Source of the DNA: JASHPR01 sp963778075
GTDB taxonomy: Bacteria; Actinomycetota; Actinomycetes; Streptosporangiales; Streptosporangiaceae
Direction of reading: 5' to 3'
DNA: 64,000 bases
Assembly: GCA_963778075.1 (NCBI GenBank)
Contig: CAVZTJ010000004.1
Coordinates: 62,001 to 126,000, forward strand
Shown: piece after piece, positions 1-7,485 of the stretch
How positions within the stretch are numbered: position 1 is the first letter of the stretch
Layout: each line of letters starts with the position of its first letter
Notes under the pieces: model-generated
Told to the model about the DNA's origin: nothing
The model's database searches: none
Seen by the model: the letters and a program-made list of their open reading frames with translations, nothing else
Program-made: the position numbers and the translations under genes

Positions 1-2
1 TG

Positions 3-803
3 AACATCACGCAGGGCAGCTACACCATCAAGATCGCTCCGCTGCTGAAGCAGTACGCCAACCAGTGGGAGTTCACGCCGGACATCGAGATCAACGGCCC
101 GGACGAGGGCTCGGCGAACGCCTGCAACGCGCCGCCGTTCACCGGCTGCCTGAGCGTGTTCCCGCTGACCAGCTACGCGCACTGGAGCGACAGGTTCGGC
201 GCCGTGGCGCAGTGGCAGCCGTACGGCGGCCCGGGCGGCTTCAACGACTACGACTCGATCGAAGTCGCCGACGGCAGCGCGGACTCAGGGATGTCGCTGG
301 CCGCCTCCGAGTCCCAGCTCAGCCTCTGGGCGCTCGGATCGGCCCCGCTCATCCTGGGCAGCGACCTGACCACGGCGGTGACGAACGCCTACGGCACCAG
401 CGCCGGCCTCACCCGGCGGGACTTCAGGCTGCTGACGAACCGGCAGGTCATCCGCGTCGACCAGGACGCGATCGACGCGTCCCGGATCGCCGTTACCGGC
501 ACGGCGGGCCGCAAGACCGCAGGTGACCAGGTTTTCGCCAAGGTTGACAAGCGTGGCGACGGGATCGTGGGGCTGTTCAACACCACGACCGCGACGAGCT
601 CGGCGCCGGTCACGATCTCGACGACAGCCGCTGCGATCGGGCTGCCGCCCGACCCGCACGGCTACCTGGTGCAGGACCTGTGGCGAGGGCAGTCGGTGGT
701 GGTCGGCGGCGCGAAGTTCTTCCGGATATCGTCCGCCGGCGTGATCCGGGCAACCGTCCCCGCAGAAGGAGTGGCCCTGTACCGGGTCATCCCGCTCCGC
801 TGA
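3..803 (+). CDS. Glycoside hydrolase family 27 alpha-galactosidase-like protein, C-terminal part (5' end outside window)
   Basis: The frame is open from the first base of the window and ends at a stop at 803, giving 266 residues of a protein whose start lies upstream. The segment WQPYGGPGGFNDYDSIEVAD matches the GH27 pattern in which GxGxWNDxDxLEVG is followed by a helix and a slW..saPLilG.Dl block, here LSLWALGSAPLILGSDL. Then come LLTNRQVIRVDQDA, the usual LxNxevIaxnQD strand, and a C-terminal antiparallel beta domain. GH27 enzymes are secreted retaining alpha-galactosidases or related glycosidases of plant and microbial polysaccharides. The nucleophile lies in the missing part. An aspartate at the start of the visible part (WEFTPD) may be the acid/base. 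Substrate is not resolvable; the family is fairly certain. Confidence 0.82.
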   Translation, partial: NITQGSYTIKIAPLLKQYANQWEFTPDIEINGPDEGSANACNAPPFTGCLSVFPLTSYAHWSDRFGAVAQWQPYGGPGGFNDYDSIEVADGSADSGMSLAASESQLSLWALGSAPLILGSDLTTAVTNAYGTSAGLTRRDFRLLTNRQVIRVDQDAIDASRIAVTGTAGRKTAGDQVFAKVDKRGDGIVGLFNTTTATSSAPVTISTTAAAIGLPPDPHGYLVQDLWRGQSVVVGGAKFFRISSAGVIRATVPAEGVALYRVIPLR

Positions 804-828
804 CCGCGTTCGGCGCGCCGCTGCCCAT

Positions 829-895
829 CTCACCGCCCGCCCGTTGCGGTGAGAGCCGCTGTCCGTCTCACCGCCCGCCGGTTGCGGTGAGACGG
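829..895. terminator. Two tandem hairpins after the GH27 gene
   Basis: The first hairpin pairs 829-836 with 846-853 (8 bp). The second pairs 863-874 with 884-895 (12 bp perfect, 9-nt loop). Both share the core CTCACCGC...GCGGTGAG, so they look like a duplicated stem. They lie 26 bp past the GH27 stop, with no U-tract, as is usual in actinobacteria. Confidence 0.6.
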
Positions 896-997
896 CGCAG
901 CGCAGCCTGGGCGGGCGGACCCCAGCTGGGCTTGCCGCCCGGGCGGCCGCTGTCACTGCCCGGCAGCGGCGCTGCCGGGCAGCGTGTCCAGCTATAG

Positions 998-1417
998 CTA
1001 GGCAGCGAGCAGCCGCTCGAAGAACGAACGGTACCGGCGCAGGCCATCCCTCAGGTCCTCGGTGGAGACCTCATCCCCGCCGGCCCAGCGTGACTCGAGC
1101 TGATCGCGTTCGCTGGCAAACATCTGGGCCAGACGCTGCATAAGCTCGGCGACGAGGGCGTCAGCGTCCTGGACGGCCGTTCTTGGCTCGTCCACAAACT
1201 CTGCCTGGATGTCCTTCCACCGTGCGCGCATGCTCTGCATCTCATCGCCTTCGAGCAACTGCGCATGGGCCTGCTCGCCCGCATGGGCGTCGGTGGCCTG
1301 CCGGTCGCCCGGCGGGTACTGGTCCTGGCTTCCGCGTTCCGTGCTGTCCGCACGCCCCGCGCTGGCGATCTGATCAGTGGTCAGCGCCTCGCCCTGTGCC
1401 ATTTCAGAGTGCGTCAT
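998..1417 (-). CDS. Small conserved hypothetical protein, helical
   Basis: This 139-residue protein is of unknown function. The first 50 residues are acidic and glutamine-rich and look disordered. The last 85 residues (from DEMQSMRARWKDIQ) are strongly helical, with heptad-like hydrophobics and a conserved-looking core RARWKDIQAEFVDEPR and AELMQRLAQMFASERDQLE. I chose ATG at 1417 because an AAGGGA box lies 11 nt upstream; an in-frame start farther up would add an unsupported basic tail. Proteins of this shape are common small actinobacterial hypotheticals. It lies downstream of the cupin gene on the same strand, with about 86 bp between them, so it may share that transcript. No enzymatic motif is visible. 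Confidence 0.65.
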   Translation of the reverse strand: MTHSEMAQGEALTTDQIASAGRADSTERGSQDQYPPGDRQATDAHAGEQAHAQLLEGDEMQSMRARWKDIQAEFVDEPRTAVQDADALVAELMQRLAQMFASERDQLESRWAGGDEVSTEDLRDGLRRYRSFFERLLAA

Positions 1418-1503
1418 GGTGCATCCAGTCCCTTCGGCCGCATCGCGCCCAGGTAGCCATTGATCTGTCCGTTGATGGACTGCGGCTACCCCGTGACCGT
1501 GGT

Positions 1504-1953
1504 TCAAACGCCCGGGGGACCGGTCCAGGTCAGGTCGGCAAGGTTCACGACGATCGCTTCCTGGGTGGTACGGGCGATGACGACGACCGCCTCCTCGCCT
1601 GGGTCGGGGTTCTCCTCCCGGTGCGGCACCCAGGGCGGCACATAGATGTAGTCGCCGGGGCTGGTGCGCAGCCGCCGCTCGGCCGGCTCACCGCCGGTCT
1701 CGTCGAGGAACACGAACTCCGGGTGGCCGCTGACGACGTAGATGCCGGTCTCGGAGATCCCGTGGTGGTGGTTGGCCGACGCCGTGGACGGCGCGACGTG
1801 CGTCTGGCCCATCCACAGGTCCCGTGATCCGACGCTGCCCCCGGAGATCGCCTCCAGGCGTGTCATGCCGCCGGTCTGCGCGGTCTGCCCGGACAGCGCC
1901 GAGTGGGTTATCTGGTACAGGCTCCGGTGGAAGCCGTCTTCTGCAGCCGTCAA
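1504..1953 (-). CDS. Cupin-domain protein
   Basis: This 149-residue protein has a single cupin barrel. The metal-binding first motif is visible around ANHHHGISETGIYVVSGHPEF (HHH and a downstream E/H), and the second motif around GDYIYVPPWVPHREENP (P-x-H). Cupins of this kind bind a divalent metal and act as small dioxygenases, isomerases or sensors. Its ATG overlaps the stop of the metallo-beta-lactamase/rhodanese gene as ATGA, so the two are translationally coupled and probably act in the same sulfur or thiol pathway. The ATG at residue 30 is an alternative start, but the ATGA overlap favours 1953. The substrate is unknown. Confidence 0.8.
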   Translation of the reverse strand: MTAAEDGFHRSLYQITHSALSGQTAQTGGMTRLEAISGGSVGSRDLWMGQTHVAPSTASANHHHGISETGIYVVSGHPEFVFLDETGGEPAERRLRTSPGDYIYVPPWVPHREENPDPGEEAVVVIARTTQEAIVVNLADLTWTGPPGV

Positions 1954-3395
1954 CGCGATTCCTTCGCTGAGTACGCCGGTTTCCTGTCATTCTCGGTCCT
2001 GCCGACCATCCGCGGGCCGAGCCATCGGCATGGATCTAAGCTCGCCGAAACGACCGGCAGTCCAGAGAGCGCGGCGCGCTGATAGTCATCGTCAATCGCG
2101 GTGACCTCCCGACCCGCCGCGTGCAGGATCGATGCGGCGATGCCGGCGCGGTATCCGGCCTGGCAGTGGACCCAGATCGGGCCGGGAGGCAGGTCCGGGA
2201 TGCGCGCGGGCAGGTGATGCAGCGGAACGTGCAGCGCGCCCTCGATGTGGCTCGCCGACCACTCGAGCCGCCGCCGCACGTCGAGCACGGCGACCGGCTC
2301 GTGACGCCAGACTGCGGCCAGGTTCGCGAAGTCGCATACCGGATAGGAGGTGAGCTGCTGCACCCAGCCGCCAGGCGGGCCCGCGGTGCCGGAGATCCGT
2401 TCGATGCCGATCCTGGCCAGATCGCGCTGGGCGCCGGCGACCTGCTCGGGGCTGTCGCCGATCAGGATCAGCGGGGTGCCCGCGGGGAGCAGCCAGCCCA
2501 GATTGGGCACGAAGCTGTCCCCGTAGCCGAAGCTGAACGACCCGGGCACGTGCCCGGCCGCGAACGCGCGCCGGTCGCGCAGATCGACGACCCATTCCCC
2601 GGCGTCGATGCGCCGGCGGATCTCGTCCGCGCCCGGTGCCGCCAGCGGGGTCAGGTCGGGTGGCTCCGGGCCGGCGGCGTTGGCTGGTGCCATCCGGGCG
2701 TAGTACGCCGGGTAGTCGTCAAGGCCAGCGAGCAGGTCAGCGACGTAGGTGTCCTCGTCCAGCGTGAGCGCGGGGTTGACCTGCTGCTCCTCGGCGATGG
2801 TCGATCCGTCCGAACCGGGGAGCGAGGCGGCGCAGAAGCTGCCGAAGCCGTGCGTGGGATAGATCACGGCCTGCCCGGGCAGCATCGCGGCCAGCCGCCG
2901 GGCCGAGGCGTGCTGTGCCGCGGCGAGGGCCGGCGCGTACTCGGCGCCGAGCAGATCGGGGCGCCCGGTCGACCCGTGCAGCAGCGAGCCGCCGGTGAAC
3001 ACCGCCAGCACCGCGCCGGCGGCTGTGTCCTCCAGCGCATAGGACAGGTGGGTGAACGTATGCCCGGGCGTGGCGATCACCCGGACCCGCATGGAGTCCC
3101 CGACGTCCACCTCGTCCCCGTCGGCGATCGCAACCCGGCCGAACGCCACCTCGTCGGCGCCGTTCACGTGATACGCGGCACCGGTCGCGCGGGCCAGCGC
3201 GAGGCCGCCGGTCAGGTAGTCGTTGTGAATGTGGGTTTCGAACACGTGGGTCACGGCGATCCCGCGGCTGGCGGTCAGGGCCAGCACCCGGTCGATGTCC
3301 CGCTGCGGATCGATGACCAGCGCGACCTCCCCGTCGGTAACCAGATAACTGCGGTCGCCGAGCGAAGGCGTCTTGATCGTTGCTATCTCGACCAC
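1950..3395 (-). CDS. Metallo-beta-lactamase fold protein with two rhodanese domains (persulfide dioxygenase-like)
   Basis: This 481-residue cytoplasmic protein has an MBL domain (about 1-240) and two rhodanese domains (about 260-350 and 365-455). The MBL metal motif is THIHNDY at 54-60, the H-x-H-x-D-Y form typical of ETHE1-type and rhodanese-fused MBL proteins. It is followed by GHTFTH and TGGSLLHGSTGRPD. The first rhodanese lacks a loop cysteine. The second has the catalytic loop HCQAGYRAG. Such fusions oxidise glutathione- or low-molecular-weight-thiol persulfides to sulfite and move sulfane sulfur. I chose GTG at 3395 because GGGGGA sits 6 nt upstream; the extra 37 residues from an earlier start lack family support. 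The gene heads the MBL-cupin unit. Confidence 0.85.
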   Translation of the reverse strand: MVEIATIKTPSLGDRSYLVTDGEVALVIDPQRDIDRVLALTASRGIAVTHVFETHIHNDYLTGGLALARATGAAYHVNGADEVAFGRVAIADGDEVDVGDSMRVRVIATPGHTFTHLSYALEDTAAGAVLAVFTGGSLLHGSTGRPDLLGAEYAPALAAAQHASARRLAAMLPGQAVIYPTHGFGSFCAASLPGSDGSTIAEEQQVNPALTLDEDTYVADLLAGLDDYPAYYARMAPANAAGPEPPDLTPLAAPGADEIRRRIDAGEWVVDLRDRRAFAAGHVPGSFSFGYGDSFVPNLGWLLPAGTPLILIGDSPEQVAGAQRDLARIGIERISGTAGPPGGWVQQLTSYPVCDFANLAAVWRHEPVAVLDVRRRLEWSASHIEGALHVPLHHLPARIPDLPPGPIWVHCQAGYRAGIAASILHAAGREVTAIDDDYQRAALSGLPVVSASLDPCRWLGPRMVGRTENDRKPAYSAKESR

Positions 3396-3527
3396 TGCTT
3401 CCCCCAACCGTGCATTACGGGAGCTTCGTTGCGTCCCTGTAGGCCGTTCTAGCGGATATTTCCTGGTCAGGCCATAGTTACCAATCAGCCTGGGTCTGCC
3501 GGCCACGCGAATGGCGCCGGCGCCGGA

Positions 3528-3900
3528 CTAGCTGACCGCCGCGGCCTGCACCGGCCGGTGCGCCTGCACCTGGCAGCCGACGGACGCGTCGACGCCGACA
3601 TTGCCGTGCTGGCCACCGGCAACCGGCCGCCCGCTGCGCCCTGCCCGGTCCCGGACACGCCCCGCTACGTCGGCGATGCCCGGCAGCCCGGCGCCCTGGA
3701 CGGTGTCGCCGACGGCAGCCCGGTGGTGGTTCTGGGAACGGGCCTGACCATGCTGGACGTCGCGATCACGGTGACCGGGGCACACCGGGGCACGACCGTG
3801 CACGCGGTATCCCGGCACGCGGTCACCGAGGCTCCCGGCGGCCTTCGTGTCCGGGTCGAGCGGGATGGGCGGACGGCCGAGATCGCGGCCGGCTGGCTGA
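3528..3900 (+). pseudogene. Remnant of an FAD/NAD(P)-binding protein
   Basis: About 110 codons in frame with the gene that follows encode recognisable pieces of the YdhS-like FAD/NAD(P)-binding family: VDADIAVLATGNRPPA (the ATGN loop), then a second nucleotide-binding segment VVVLGTGLTMLDVAI and VHAVSRHAV. Both ends of the family are missing: the N-terminal FAD-binding Rossmann segment upstream and everything after about residue 110. The reading frame then runs into a low-complexity Gly/Glu/Lys stretch and on into the FMN reductase gene. I read this as a truncated gene fragment, not as the N-terminus of the reductase. Confidence 0.65.
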
Positions 3901-4007
3901 AAGGGTGGGGAAGGGTGGGGAAGGCGGGAAGGAGCGGGGAAGGCGGGAAGGGTGGGGAAGGGCGCGAAGAGCGGGACGAGCGGGAAGAGTCGAAGGGAAG
4001 GTGCGGG
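3898..4007 (+). repeat. G-rich polypurine tract
   Basis: About 110 nt consisting almost only of G and A on the + strand, with many GGG/GGGG runs separated by 1-4 nt (GGTGGGGAAGGGTGGGG and similar). It can form G-quadruplexes or triplex DNA. It sits between the FAD-protein remnant and the FMN reductase start. Confidence 0.7.
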
Positions 4008-4511
4008 GTGTCAGCTCCGGTCCGGATCGTTACGGTCGTCGGCAACCCACGCCCGGAGTCGCGCACGCACGGCCTGGCGCGGACGCTCGCGGCCGAGCTC
4101 GCGCGCGCCTTGCCGGACGCGACCGTCGGCGAGGCGGACCTGGCTGTGCTGGGGCCGGGAGTCCTCGACCAAGCCGACGACGGGGCAACGGCGGCCGTCG
4201 GCGAGGTGCTCGCGGCCGACGTGCTGGTGATCGCCAGCCCGACCTACAAGGCGACCTATTCGGGCCTGCTGAAGGCGTTCCTGGACCGGCTCGCCACCGG
4301 CAGCCTGACCGGGAAGACCGCCGTCCCGTTGCTTCTTGGCGGCGCACCCAACCACCAGCTTGCGGTCGACGTGCACTTCACCCCGCTGCTGCTGGAGCTC
4401 GGCGCGGCCGTCCCGGTGCGTGGCCTCTTCGTGCTCGAGTCCGATGTCGACGGCTTTCCCGCGTTCGCGGCGAAGTGGGCCGCGGCGAATGCCACGGCGC
4501 TGGCCCGCTAA
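4008..4511 (+). CDS. NADPH-dependent FMN reductase family protein
   Basis: This 167-residue flavodoxin-fold protein belongs to the SsuE/FMN_red family. It has the N-terminal phosphate-binding loop VVGNPRPESRTH (family G[ns]xRxxS/T), the second-strand motif VLVIASPTYKATYSGLLKAFLDR (family SPxYxgsxsgxLKnfiD) and a late GG loop (LLLGGAPNH). It supplies reduced flavin from NAD(P)H to partner monooxygenases or reduces small quinones. GTG at 4008 is preceded by GGAAGG about 6 nt upstream; the frame continues upstream into a pseudogene remnant, which I exclude. Its stop overlaps the stop of the convergent dioxygenase gene by 3 nt. A link with aromatic degradation is plausible but inferred. Confidence 0.8.
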   Translation: MSAPVRIVTVVGNPRPESRTHGLARTLAAELARALPDATVGEADLAVLGPGVLDQADDGATAAVGEVLAADVLVIASPTYKATYSGLLKAFLDRLATGSLTGKTAVPLLLGGAPNHQLAVDVHFTPLLLELGAAVPVRGLFVLESDVDGFPAFAAKWAAANATALAR

Positions 4512-5407
4512 GCCCGCAGCAGGCTTATCTCGAAGTCGACGGCCCGGAACGGGTTCGCCAGGCCGAACTGTTCGGCGCGTTCCGGGTCATCGATCTCGGG
4601 GAACGCACGGACCAGGCTCTCCTTGACCCCGAACACCGCATCGGAGTCCAGGTACGGGCTGTCGTCGGCGAACAGGTGCGTGGTCACGGTCGCGTAACCG
4701 GGCGCCGAGACGATGAAGTGGATGTGCGCCGGGCGGTACGGGTGCCGCGCCATGGCCTCGAGCAGCCGGCCAACCGGGCCGTCCACCGGGATCGGGTAGT
4801 ACCGCGGCACGATCGTGCGGAACCAGAACCGGCCGTCGGCGTCGGTGGTGAACAGCCCGCGCAGGTTGCCGTCTTCCGATGGAGCCGAGGGCCGCTGCAC
4901 GTCGTAGAAGCCCTCGGCGTCCGCGTGCCAGACGTCGACCTGCGCGTCCGGTACCGGCTCTCCGGCCGGGCCGGTTACCCGCCCGGTCACCAGGCAAGGA
5001 TCCCCGGGCATCCCGAGGCTGATGTCGGCGCCGAGCTCACGCGGCGGGGAGTCCACGACGTGAAACGGGCCGGTCACGGTCGACTCGGTCGCGGCGCCGA
5101 CGGCCCGGTGGTTGATGGTCTCCACCAGCATCGAGACGCCGAGCACGTCGGAGAGCAGGATGAACTCCTGCCGCGTGTCGTCGCACTTGTGGCCGGTGGC
5201 CGTGAGAAACGCGATCGCCTCCGCCCACTCGCGCTCGGTGAGCTCGACATCCTTGATGAACGCGTGCAGGTGCCGGACCAGCGACCCCAGGACCTGCCGG
5301 ACGCGAGGATCGGGGGAGCCGGCCAGGCTGGCGCACACGACCTCGGCTGACCGCTCCTCGCTGAAGAGCTCACCCAGGTCCGGCTTTGCCGAGCGTTCGG
5401 TGCTCAT
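4508..5407 (-). CDS. Intradiol ring-cleavage dioxygenase (hydroxyquinol/catechol 1,2-dioxygenase type)
   Basis: This 299-residue protein has the family's N-terminal helical dimerisation domain (about 20-110) and the beta-sandwich catalytic domain. The non-heme Fe(III) ligands are visible: Tyr168 (HADAEGFYDVQ), Tyr203/204 (PRYYPIP), and His228 and His230 (YRPAHIHF). These enzymes cleave catechols between the hydroxyls to muconate-type products. Length and the RHPYRPAHIHF context fit hydroxyquinol or chlorocatechol 1,2-dioxygenases better than protocatechuate 3,4-dioxygenase. No other ring-degradation gene is adjacent except the convergent FMN reductase, which could serve an upstream hydroxylase. 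The stop codons of the two genes overlap at 4508-4511. Confidence 0.9.
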   Translation of the reverse strand: MSTERSAKPDLGELFSEERSAEVVCASLAGSPDPRVRQVLGSLVRHLHAFIKDVELTEREWAEAIAFLTATGHKCDDTRQEFILLSDVLGVSMLVETINHRAVGAATESTVTGPFHVVDSPPRELGADISLGMPGDPCLVTGRVTGPAGEPVPDAQVDVWHADAEGFYDVQRPSAPSEDGNLRGLFTTDADGRFWFRTIVPRYYPIPVDGPVGRLLEAMARHPYRPAHIHFIVSAPGYATVTTHLFADDSPYLDSDAVFGVKESLVRAFPEIDDPERAEQFGLANPFRAVDFEISLLRA

Positions 5408-5591
5408 CCGCGATCACTCCCGGTGCGATTCTCCGGCGGCTGGCGCGCCGATGATGTCGTCACAATAGCTCCGAGCGGCCCGGCAGCCAGGAGGCGCTGA
5501 CCCGGTCACGATCGTCGATGTCACCGCCGCGGAGTAGGCTCGGCAGCGGTGCGGGAGGGCACCGCCGGGTCCGCGGGAAGGACTGAGTCCG

Positions 5592-6503
5592 CTGCAGCGC
5601 GCCGTTGACAGCCAGCTGGTTGACGGCCAGTACGCCGACCGCCCGCAGCTGCGGCCGGTCCTCGACGCGGTCCTCGTCGCGGCGTCCGCGCTTGGCCCGG
5701 TGACCGTGGCGGCACGTAAGACCTGCGTCAGCCTGGTCTCGCCCCGGCGCACGTTCGCCGCGGTGCAGGCCACGACCAAGAGCCGGGTGGATCTGGGCCT
5801 GCGGCTCGATGGCTTGTCGCCCGCTGGCCGGCTGCTCGCTGCCAGGAACATCGCCAGCGGCTCGATCAATCTCCGCATCGCGCTCGGTGATCCCGCGGAG
5901 GTCGATGAGGAGGTGGTCGGCTGGCTGCGGCGGGCTTACGACGAGAGCGTGGCCGAGCCAGGTCCGCGTCGCCCGCCCCGGCGGCCGGCACCGGTGGTGG
6001 GGACGCTGAACGTGCTGATCGACGGGTTCGACCTGCCCGGGCTGACCTGCCACCCGGAACCGAACGGCACCGTGCACCGCAGCGTGCACGTAGCGCTGAC
6101 CGGCCGCGACAAGGCCCGGCCCTATCTGGACCTGCCCGGCCGTGGCGGCGCGCAGGCCCTCGAGCCGGTGCCCGGCGACGCCCCGTCGGCCCGCTGGGAG
6201 CTCCCGGTGACCGTCCGCCGCGGCGACGACGGCCTGGACTTCGGCGGCCCGTTCGTGCGCGGGGCTCGTGACGACCGCCACCTGGGCCTGGCCTGGGGCG
6301 ACGTACCCGGCGACGGCACGTTGCGGCTCTTCCGCGGGGCCAAGCTCCGCCTCGTCGATGTGGAGCCGGGCGTGATCGAGGCGGCCATGCGCCCGGGCCA
6401 CCGGCTCGTCGCCAGGATCCGCCTGACGGACGCCAACGGCAACCCGGTCTGCGCCCGGGTCCACCCCCCGGCCCTGACCTGGTCGGTGCAGAAATGCGGG
6501 TGA
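5592..6503 (+). CDS. DUF5655-DUF5990 fusion protein
   Basis: The frame has two recognisable parts: an N-terminal DUF5655-like region (about 1-90; LRPVLDAVL, LGPVTVAARKTCVSLVSPR) and a C-terminal DUF5990 domain (about 135-300; FDLPGLTCHP, GPFVRGARDDRHLGLAWG, RLFRGAKLRL, LTDANGNPVCARVHPP). Neither domain has a known function. The frame opens after a stop at 5535, and its first ATG/GTG is a GTG at 5700, which would cut the DUF5655 part in half. I therefore place the start at a CTG (5592), 9 nt after GGGAAGGA; this is uncertain and an N-terminal frameshift is possible. The end overlaps the rRNA methyltransferase start by 10 nt, implying coupling. Confidence 0.6.
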   Translation: MQRAVDSQLVDGQYADRPQLRPVLDAVLVAASALGPVTVAARKTCVSLVSPRRTFAAVQATTKSRVDLGLRLDGLSPAGRLLAARNIASGSINLRIALGDPAEVDEEVVGWLRRAYDESVAEPGPRRPPRRPAPVVGTLNVLIDGFDLPGLTCHPEPNGTVHRSVHVALTGRDKARPYLDLPGRGGAQALEPVPGDAPSARWELPVTVRRGDDGLDFGGPFVRGARDDRHLGLAWGDVPGDGTLRLFRGAKLRLVDVEPGVIEAAMRPGHRLVARIRLTDANGNPVCARVHPPALTWSVQKCG

Positions 6504-7309
6504 CGAGCCGCAACGCACGGTTCCAGCAGTGGGCCGCGCTGCTGGACAACCGCGCCAAGCGGCAGCGCAGCGGCGAGTTCATCGTCCAGGGCGTGCGGCC
6601 GATCACGCTGGCGTTGCGCAACGGGTGGCCGATCCGGGTTCTGCTGTACAACGCGGACGCCGAGGCGTCGCGGTGGGCGCGGGAGACGCTCGATGCGGTT
6701 GCCGCGACGAAGATCGCGGTGTCGGCCGAGCTGATGCGGGAGCTGGGTGAGAAGGACGAAGGACCACCAGAGCTGCTGGCAGTGGCCGAGCTGCCCGCCG
6801 ACGACCTGGCCCGGATCCCGGTGGGCCCCGCCATGCTCGATGTCGTCGCCGACCGGCCGGCCAGCCCGGGGAACCTGGGTACGCTGATCCGGTCGGCGGA
6901 CGCGTTCGGGGCGTCCGGGGTGATCGTCACCGGTCACGCGGCCGACCCCTACGACCCCCGGTCCGTGCGGGCCAGCACCGGCTCGCTGTTCTCCCTGCCG
7001 GTGGTCCGGGTCGCGTCGCACCGGCCGGTGCTGGACTGGGTCGCGGCGATCCGGGATGGCGGAGTTGGCGTTCGCCTGGTCGGCACCGACGAGCACGGCG
7101 GGCTGGATGTCACCGGGGTCGACTTCACCCGGCCGACGCTGCTGCTGGTCGGCAACGAGACGGCCGGGCTCAGCGCGGCCTGGCGCGAGGCGTGCGACGA
7201 GCTGGCCAGGATCCCGATGCTGGGCACGGCCAGCTCGCTGAACGCTGCCATGGCCGCGTCGATCGCGCTGTACGAGTCGGCCAGGCAGCGAATCGTCGCA
7301 TGGGCATGA
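6494..7309 (+). CDS. SpoU/TrmH-family RNA 2'-O-ribose methyltransferase
   Basis: This 271-residue protein has an N-terminal substrate-binding domain (RNARFQQWAALLDNRAKRQRSGEFIVQGVRP) and a C-terminal SPOUT knot. The three family motifs are present: PGNLGTLIRSADAFGASGV (motif 1, with the catalytic Asn and Arg), LLLVGNETAGLS (motif 2) and IPMLGTASSLNAAMAASIALYE (motif 3, SLN-SaA). It transfers methyl from S-adenosylmethionine to the 2'-OH of an rRNA or tRNA nucleotide; the target cannot be told from sequence. ATG at 6494 overlaps the upstream stop by 10 nt, so translation is probably coupled to the DUF5990 gene. Confidence 0.9.
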   Translation: MRVTSRNARFQQWAALLDNRAKRQRSGEFIVQGVRPITLALRNGWPIRVLLYNADAEASRWARETLDAVAATKIAVSAELMRELGEKDEGPPELLAVAELPADDLARIPVGPAMLDVVADRPASPGNLGTLIRSADAFGASGVIVTGHAADPYDPRSVRASTGSLFSLPVVRVASHRPVLDWVAAIRDGGVGVRLVGTDEHGGLDVTGVDFTRPTLLLVGNETAGLSAAWREACDELARIPMLGTASSLNAAMAASIALYESARQRIVAWA

Positions 7310-7485
7310 CCGGCTGCGCCGTGTCCGCGCCTCGGCGGCGAGGGCGCGCCACCTGAGGAGCGTCGGCGACGCGAGGGTCGCCGCGTGCTCACGAGCGGCC
7401 ACCAATCAGCCAGCTCATGATGTTCGCCCCACTTCGGCTTGCGGACTGCGCGCAGCGGTGCAGACTGAAACGGAGGCGGTGCGAG

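Noticed and set aside
5460..6518. Long minus-strand open frame opposite the DUF5655-DUF5990 gene
   Set aside because: Arg/Pro/Gly-biased text with no domain. The plus strand has clear DUF5990 motifs and couples to the methyltransferase gene.
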